From: Cryptomeria japonica
Taxonomy: Eukaryota > Streptophyta > Pinopsida > Cupressales > Cupressaceae
DNA: 64,000 nt
Direction of reading: 5' to 3'
Assembly (NCBI RefSeq): GCF_030272615.1
Contig: NC_081409.1
Coordinates: forward strand, 471,256,573-471,320,572
Part shown: positions 57,715 to 64,000 of the stretch, one piece after another
How the letters are laid out: each line of letters begins with the position of its first letter
Position numbering within the stretch: position 1 is the first letter of the stretch
Translations under genes and position numbers: made by a program
The notes under the pieces: model-generated
What the model saw: only the letters and a program-made list of their open reading frames with translations
Database searches by the model: none
Told to the model about the DNA's origin: nothing

Positions 57715-58210
57715 TGTGCTTTTTTAGGACATTTTACGATTTTTTTGTGTTTATTTCAGGACATTTTTCAATTTTTTGTATTTAATTCAAGACGTTTTAT
57801 AAATTTTTTTTGAATTATTTTAGGACATTTTGTAATTTTTTTCTTGCATTATTTCAGGACATTTTGCAATATTTTTGTTTTATTTCAGGATCATATTCAA
57901 TTTTTAGGGCTTTTTTTCAGGATGTTTTATGAATGTTTTTGTTTGATTTTTTCTGGACTTTATTTGACTTTTAGTTGTTTTTTTCAGAACTTTATTTGAT
58001 TTTTAGTTGGTTGGGAAGGTGTTTTTTGATTTTCATGTATTTTTTCAGGATATTATTTGCTATTTATGGATTTTTTCAGGACATTATTTGCTTTTTATGG
58101 ATTTTTTCAGGACATAATTTTCTTTTTATGAATTTTTTCAGGATATTATTTTCTTTTAGGGATCTTTTTCATGACATTATTTTCTTTTTACGGATTTTTT
58201 ATGATTTTGC
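57715..58210. repeat. Minisatellite with about 31-bp period
   Basis: About 15 degenerate units. The core TTTTTCAGGACATT recurs at about 57726, 57757, 57788, 57822, 57855, 57887, 57918, 57954, 57985, 58046, 58077, 58108, 58139 and 58171 (spacing 31-36, one unit unreadable near 58016). The units at 58030-58180 are the most regular. Very T-rich; the small frame across it (57975-58223) is a by-product. Confidence 0.85.
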
Positions 58211-58528
58211 CCCTAGTGTCTAGCAAGGCAAGGAATATGACAAATGGATAAACAGGCTTGCTATAATGTCGGTGGATAGAGGAAAGACAAAGGCCATTTA
58301 GTATGGAAAAGGTAGAGCGAATTCACTTCCCAAGGGCTACCACACGATGGGATAAGGGACTAGATATGACAATGTAAAGCAATGACATGAACTGAGGGAC
58401 ATGTCAAGAGGATTTTAAAACCATGTTTTTCATTTTTATATGCTTATGTCAGATCAAGATCAAAGGATGAAAAAGAGTGTATGGACGATGTTAGGATAAT
58501 CAAGAATGGATAAGGGTTGTAGATTGAA

Positions 58529-58680
58529 GGTTATGATAGGTTAAGGGATAGTGACAAAAGGTTGCAATAAGCCAAGGAATATGGATGGAAGGTTGTAATA
58601 AGCCAATGGAATATGGATGAAAAGTTGTAATAAGCCAATGGATAAAGGACTAAAAGCTATGATAGACTAAAAGTTGTGAA
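58529..58680. repeat. Second minisatellite, 31-32 bp period
   Basis: Core GGTTGTAATAAGCCAATGGA with starts at about 58529, 58561, 58592, 58624 and 58656. Different sequence from the array at 57715 but the same period. Confidence 0.75.
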
Positions 58681-59144
58681 TAGGATATATGATGCTCACA
58701 AAGATACTCAGTCTTGTCAATATCAAAGGTGAGAAAGGGAATAGGGAGATGAGGGACAATAGGATAATAGAGGGTAATAGGGTATGATAAGATAAATAAT
58801 TGAAACCTGCCCGCAAGTATGGTATGAAAGATGTTCATATTTTACACATGATGCATGTTTGCCAGGTTTTCATCATGGTACTTGCCCAAGGCACCTGTTT
58901 ACTAGGTTTTCACCAGAGGACAAATTATTTTTCTTTACTTTTTTCTTTTTGTTTGTTTGTTCGTTTGTTTGTATTTTATACATTTTGACCTTTTTGGAAG
59001 AAAATGGAGACAAGATAGGGAATGGAAGATGGACTCAAGAATCTTATTTTTTGGATAGTAGCCTTAAAAAGTGGACCATGACTATTAAAAGTATGCTCAA
59101 ATACGTTGGCAACACAATGACATGGAAATGAGATGGAACTAAGG
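58681..59144. other. No gene seen
   Basis: Purine-rich text. The word AGGTTTTCA occurs twice (58864 and 58905) in a short direct duplication of about 42 bases. Confidence 0.4.
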
Positions 59145-60450
59145 ATTTAGGCCAAGGATTGGATCAGAGAGACGAAAGGATGGAAAATATGGATTGGAAA
59201 ATGGATTGGGAATTGGAAGAATTGGGCTTGAGATGATGGAAATGCTAACAAGATCAACATTGGCAAACACCTTGAAGGGTGGTGGATTGATGGAGGAAAA
59301 AGGGATAATTGTTTTTGAGATTTGGATGGAAGAATTGCTATGGAATTTGGGAGATAAGGACCCAAAATGGATGAAGGAATAGGTTTCAAAGGTTTGGATG
59401 GAGGAATAACAATTTTGGATGCCAATTTTGGTGTTGCTTTTTGTGCATCTAGGAGCCACTTGGGAACCCACATGGTTTTTAATTTTTCATTCTTTTGTGG
59501 TTCCTTGGAACGCATTTCTTGCACAAGGCATTTAGGAACCCATATAGATTTTGAATTTTATTTTTGAGCAATGGGCCTTTGTGGCCTTTTGAATTTTTCC
59601 TTTTCTTTTTGGATCATATTTTTCTTTGATTTGACATTTCGATTAAATGGGACATGTTGATCCTTGATTGTATGTGGATTGCTAGACTTATGAATTTTAT
59701 GCTCGGCATCCAAATTGCTTGGAGGGGGAAAGGAATGTGTGTGTGGATAGGAATGAAATGGAGGTCTATTGGATAGATGAAAGGTGCTCAAGGATGTGTG
59801 CCTTTGTTGATCCCACATATGGGGGAAAGGATATAAGGACCAAAAATGGATGGAAGGGATGAAGGGGGAGGCGTATGTTTGGATTTTGATGGAGGGATAC
59901 CAATGTCTTGAGAGTGGGCTGTGTAGACATGACCCTTAAGATATTCTTTGATATGGAGGGGTTATTTCTCATGAAGGTCTACCCCTTTGCCTTTATGAAT
60001 ATTTTGACTTGTAGGATACTCTATGCTTTTAGAGGAAGATGTGAGTCCATTATGAGGTGGATATGATATAGAAGAAATGATAGGATCATAAAGTGGATTG
60101 AACTCAACCAAAGAGGACAAACCCATAGTGCATGTAGGGGGTTCATGAACATCTTGCATAGATATATTAGAATCATGAGGGGGACTAGGATCAATGACAA
60201 TCTCTACATGAGATGGAATGGGAAAAATAATGGGATCATCAAAAGAAATGAGATCTTGGAGTGTATATGGAGGATTAGGACATGAAAATGGAGGGATGAC
60301 AACATCTTGTGGTGGACATGAAGCTAAAAGGATACTTTGATCTTGGCAAGGAGGAAGTTCATTAGATTCCTCTTTGAAGGTGATCTACTCTTGACTTTCA
60401 ATGGGATTATTAGGAATGACAAAACAGATATCTTGATCTTGCTTAAGGAG
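59145..60450 (-). pseudogene. Proline-rich coding remnant of J
   Basis: On the minus strand a mostly open, proline/serine/histidine-rich reading runs from about 60440 to 59960 and further with stops (PPCQDQSILLASCPPQDVV, FSCPNPPYTLQDLISFDDP, MQDVHEPPTCTMGLSSLVEF). It has no recognised domain. It recalls the proline-rich tail at the end of D, so it may be the same kind of retroelement polyprotein end. Confidence 0.4.
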
Positions 60451-60701
60451 CGGAATGCCAAGATGAGTACTGTACCCAAAGTTAACTAGTCTGGCTTGGA
60501 AAAATACTCAAATGAGCACTGTGACATGAAGTTCTTCATGTGCGCTAGGGCTTCCCTAGTCGTGCTTTCTGTCGTGTGTGCTATTAGCATGCATGAGCTA
60601 TTGTGTGTTGTTGTGCATTGGGGTCTGTGTGTTGACTATGGGTGTGGGGAGTGAGCAGTTTTGTGTGTGGGTAATCAATGGTTTTGTCCATGGCGACGTA
60701 G
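60451..60701. other. LINE 5' leader, no gene
   Basis: GT-rich sequence (TGTGTGTTG words) with no frame of note, probably the 5' untranslated part of the LINE. The exact 5' end is not visible. Confidence 0.35.
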
Positions 60702-62075
60702 GTGGTATCCGCCAGTCTGATGGTAGTTGGTGTTGAGGTGCCCCATAATGGTTCTTCTTTGTGTCTGCATGGCTCTTCTTTGGGTTTTCATGCACAAAAA
60801 CCAGAGTCTTTTTATGAGGGTGAGGGCTCAAAAATGAAGAAAGTTAATGGTGGTTTCCCTAGATGTCAAGATCGTCTGGTTCTAGTTATTTCTCCGAATT
60901 CAGTTATGGACAATGTCTCATTTTGGATTCATCACGCTCTCATTTTCAAATTTCTTGGTATTCATATTCCTCTGTTGGCTTTAGAAGCCTGGATAAGATG
61001 ATAATGGCAGGTTGAGGGTCATATGGATATTATGCTCACTACGAATAGCTACTTTATGGTCTCTATTTCCGACCTTGCTGATCGAAATCGGGTATTTGAG
61101 GGGGGACCCTATTTCTATAATCATGTGGGGCTATTTATCATACCCTATCATATGGGTTTTAATTTTGCTGAGGAATTACCTTCTTGGGTTCCTATTTGGG
61201 TTTGCCTACTGCGACTTCCACTGGAGTTTTGGAGGGATGATATTCTACACTAGATTGTTGCTTTGCTTGGGAAGCCTGCTGCGATTGCCCAACAAACCCT
61301 TGATCATAAGGTAATTTCTTATGCTCGTATTTGTGTGGAAATTGACTTGAATAACCCCTTGCCAGATTCTCTTGAAATCTATCTTGGCTCCTCTTCTTGG
61401 GTTCAATCGCTTGATTATGAGTCCTTGCCTTTCGGCTATCACGTATGTCATGAATATGGACATCTTCAATGGCAATGTCCTAAGGTTAATAAAAATTCCC
61501 ATTCTAATAGGTCCTCTCCTTCTTCACCACCTAAGGAGGCTGAAGCGGACACAGGGAAAGCTCCAATGAGTGATACTAATTTGGGTAAGGATAAGGAAGG
61601 ATTTGTTCCTGTTAAATCTCGGGCAAGGAATCATGGGCAAAAAAGATCTTTCAAAGATAGGCAAATTGATGAGGGCCTCAATCGGTTTGAGGTATTGAAT
61701 TCATTAACCTTAGAGGAGGGAATTTTGGTGGATTCTATTCTGAATAAGGATCTAGGTTTTGATTCCCACATTTCACAAGATATTGTTGTGGTGCATGTTC
61801 AACATGTTGTTCAGGATGAAAATGTAACCATGGATGAGCCTTTGCAAGATGTCATGGTTCTTGCAGATTTGGCGAAGGCAGTTTGTGAAAGGAGTAAGGG
61901 TTCCTCTCATAGTCTCGGCATGCAACAATGCCCTCTCAAGAAAGGTTCTTTTGCTCCTTCTTCTACAGTTGGGCGAAAGAAGGATGTTGAAAAGATTAAA
62001 CTTACAAGAGATTTATTGGTAGAGTTTGGGTCTGTTAAGAACATTGATGGTCACTTTTCCCCATCTCCTCCATGA
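60702..62075 (+). pseudogene. LINE ORF1 (plant L1 type)
   Basis: Begins near 60702. A damaged front leads to WIHHALIFKFLGIHIPLLAL (about 60928-60990), GHMDIMLTTNSYFMVSISDL, RVFEGGPYFYNHVGLFI and LPSWVPIWVCLLRLPLEFW, the DUF4283-type RNA-binding fold of plant L1 ORF1. Then comes YHVCHEYGHLQWQC (about 61438-61480), a CCHC knuckle whose first C is Y. The open piece 61263-62075 ends in a basic, serine-rich tail. Frameshifts at about 61000 and 61250. It binds the LINE RNA. Its stop TGA overlaps the ORF2 start. Confidence 0.8.
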
Positions 62076-63385
62076 TTTCTCTCTCCTGGAATGTAAGGGG
62101 GTTGAATAGCACCTCCCGTCAAAAGGCTATTCATGATTTGATTTATGTTCATTCTCTAGACATCTTCTTTGTTCAGGAGAATAAGGTTTCGGTTGATGTC
62201 ATGCTTTAGTATGCTTCTCATAACTAGTATTTCGGTCAGTGTCAATGCATTGGCTCTCAGAGTAATTCTAGAGGTCTGACTCTTTTTTGGGATCCTCGTA
62301 AGATTGCTCCCCTTTGGTGGATTTCTAGTCATTCTTCTATCTCCATGGTTGCTTCTGCATTGGACTATGGGGAGACTATTCTTATTACTAATGTTTATAA
62401 TCCAACTAATATCCGAGGTAAAATCTAGCTTTGGACACATCTTAGGTTTGTCTGCTCTTGTGCTCCTTATCTTCCTTAGATCTCAGGAGGTGATTTTAAT
62501 TCTGTGTTAAGTATGGAGGAGAAGAGAGGAGGGTTGCCTAGATTGGGTCCTTCTTCTGATCTTTTTTGAGCTCAGGTGGATGGGCTTTCTTTAGTAGATG
62601 TTAAGCCCTCTAAAGGTAATCTTACTTGGAATAATAGATGGAGTGGAGAGGATGTGATTTTTGAATGGTTGGATAGGTTTCTTGTCTCCTATTTTTGGGT
62701 TGGTAGCAGTTTGGTTACCATTTCTAAAATTCTAGACTAGAAAGGTTCTGATCACTGGCCTATTAAATTTTTTACTTCTTCTTTTGTTGCTCCAAAGAAT
62801 CCTCCTTTTAAATTTCATCTTATGTGGCTTTGGGACTCTTCACAGCATGACTTAGTGGCTAAGTGGTGGAGAGAGGGAGGCTCTGCTTTTGGTACATATA
62901 TGTATTTCTTTGTCAAGAAACTTCAATATGTCAAATATCACCTTAAGAGATGGAATATGTCATGCTTTAGTCATCTTAAGTCTAGGAAGAGGAGTGCTTT
63001 GGAACGTCTTGTTGTGATTACTTGCCATATACGGGATATTGGTTTCTCGGATGATCTTGGAAAAGAGAAATCCCAAGTTGTGTGTAATGTGGAGGAGTGG
63101 GAGCTTCGTGAGGAGATGTTTTGGAAACAAAAGGTTTGGGTTGATTGGCTTCAGGAAGGGGATAGGAATTCTTCTTTTTTTTACCACTTTGTTCAGGCTC
63201 GTCATAATAAGGGGTATATTTCCTCTCTGGTTACCTCAGAAGGGCTTTAGATTTCATCTTTGTTAGCTATGTCTCGTGAGGCTCGTCAATACTACTCTAA
63301 TCTTTTTACTGAAGATTCCCCTCCTGCTGTGGATGAGGGGAATTTGATTCTTTCATGTATTCCCTCTCTGGTGACCAATGTTATG
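62072..63385 (+). pseudogene. LINE ORF2, endonuclease and start of RT, truncated
   Basis: ATG at 62072 gives MISLSWNVRGLNS. Endonuclease landmarks follow: FFVQENK (catalytic E, about 62170), a TNVYNP segment (about 62395), SGGDFNSVLS (about 62485) and SDHWPI (about 62750). After a linker, WLQEGDRNSSFFYHFVQARHN (about 63150-63215) opens the RT region and ARQYYSNLFTED follows, then LSCIPSLVTNVMN at about 63385. The palm with the catalytic aspartates is missing. At least five stops. The truncation joins LTR-like sequence. Confidence 0.82.
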
Positions 63386-63498
63386 AATTCCTATTGTTAT
63401 ACTCTACATATCTATCCCCCATTAGTTTCCTTGTGTTAAAATATGGGTCCCCTATTTCTACTTTGTGTTTCTTTGGTCTTTTGGTTTTTGTTTCTTTT

Positions 63499-63940
63499 AC
63501 CTCAGAACCCTGGAGTCCCAGAGTCTCGAGGTCCCTTTCCTTTTGTTTCTTTGATTTTTCCACCTCGGAACCCCAGGCCTCTGGAGTCCCGAGGTTGGTC
63601 TCTTTGTCTTATGTTTTTGTGTTCTTTACCTTGAAACTCCAGAGTCCCGAAGTCCCAAGGTGTGTTTTTGAGTTCTTTACCTTGAAACTTTGGAGTCCCG
63701 GAGTCCTGAGGTGTGTTGTATTTTATGAACCCCATAACCCCGAAGTCTTGAGGTTGAGTGTTCGATTACTTGTTTTTATTGATCAACCCCAGAAACGTGG
63801 AGTCTCGAGGTTGATCCTTGTGTTCTTTCTTTGCCTTTTTCACCTTGGAACCCTAGAACCCTGGAGTCACGAGGTGAAGTGTTTTGTTTTGTGCTTTTTT
63901 TCGTCGAGCTCAAAACCTCGGGACCCCGAAGTCCTAAGGT
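63499..63940. repeat. Array of eight palindromic 34-bp units
   Basis: Units at 63499-63532, 63562-63595, 63628-63661, 63679-63712, about 63725-63754, about 63783-63811, 63842-63875 and 63914-63940. Each begins ACCTCGG or ACCTTG and ends CCGAGGT or CAAGGT, so it folds on itself; the centre reads like GGAGTCC. T-rich spacers of 17-38 bases lie between. Confidence 0.8.
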
Positions 63941-63979
63941 CCTATTTAAGGCATTCATACAGATGAGTTTGGGGGGGGG

Positions 63980-63989
63980 TATAAATATG
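63980..63989 (+). promoter_or_regulatory. TATA box candidate
   Basis: GTATAAATAT directly after a run of nine G, about 40 bases past the last hairpin unit. Confidence 0.45.
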
Positions 63990-64000
63990 GATAATGAAAT

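Larger units (their letters stand above)
63434..64000 (+). repeat. Possible LTR start (U3) with hairpin repeats, cut by window end
   Basis: Starts TGTTAAAATATGGG at 63434 behind the broken LINE. It contains the eight hairpin units described separately and a TATA box near its right end. No coding frame is credible. Without the other LTR the assignment is tentative. Confidence 0.35.

Noticed and set aside
57975-58223. Small frame that looks like a multi-pass membrane protein
   Set aside because: It is a translation of the T-rich 31-bp minisatellite; phenylalanine and isoleucine come from the T runs.
63499-63940. CRISPR-like array (34-bp repeats, about 30-bp spacers)
   Set aside because: Repeats are degenerate, spacers are all T-rich and related to each other, there are no cas genes, and the context is a plant retroelement.
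1-64000. Host genes, tRNA, rRNA or organelle DNA
   Set aside because: I looked for intron-exon coding blocks, cloverleaf sequences and rRNA words on both strands by eye and found none that I could support.

Overview
The window reads as a slab of nested, decayed retrotransposons from a very large, repeat-rich land-plant nuclear genome. The repeat families, the initiator-methionine primer sites and the A+T-rich intergenic style fit a gymnosperm such as a conifer, but no single-copy host gene is visible, so the species is an inference. I see no rRNA, tRNA or CRISPR locus and no intact host gene. Almost all reading frames belong to transposons and are broken by stop codons.

Layout. (1) Element G, a Ty3/gypsy element of Tat type on the + strand: gag and protease up to 3855, then RT, RNase H, a second (archaeal-type) RNase H and integrase at 16456-19872. 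It is split by element A (3856-16455, minus strand, 5-bp target duplication AAAAC). A is in turn split by element C (9389-15208, minus strand). (2) 20941-21498, 28107-28188, 53270-53711 and 56380-56643 look like pieces of one A+T-rich LTR (element J, minus strand), opened by element B (21499-28106, minus), element D (28189-53269, plus) and solo LTR H (53712-56379). (3) D is a gypsy-like element carrying only gag and protease. Its gag is split by element F (31905-42627, minus; a full gypsy element with duplication AGGGA). Its right LTR is split by element E (45737-52281, minus; a full Ty1/copia element). (4) H is split by solo LTR I (54492-55971, duplication GCTTG). (5) From 56644 comes the J interior with two 31-bp-period minisatellites and a proline-rich minus-strand frame, then a 5' part of a plant L1-type LINE (60702-63385), then a likely LTR start with eight hairpin repeats and a TATA box that runs off the window.

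How they work together. A, B and C have LTRs, a methionine-initiator primer site and a polypurine tract of copia type but no protease, integrase or RT. Instead they carry a coiled-coil plus CCHC zinc-knuckle (Gag-like) frame and a long unknown protein whose central part is shared by all three. E has a full copia pol and LTRs with the same architecture, including a terminal hairpin whose stems differ by paired changes. The simplest model is that A, B and C are passengers mobilised by E-like elements. D would likewise depend on another gypsy element.

Decay. Most in-frame stops I checked are TAG, TAA or TGA in places where one C-to-T change from CAG, CAA or CGA explains them. This fits silencing by cytosine methylation followed by deamination. 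Positions of internal domain boundaries are read by eye and approximate; LTR ends and target duplications were read base by base.
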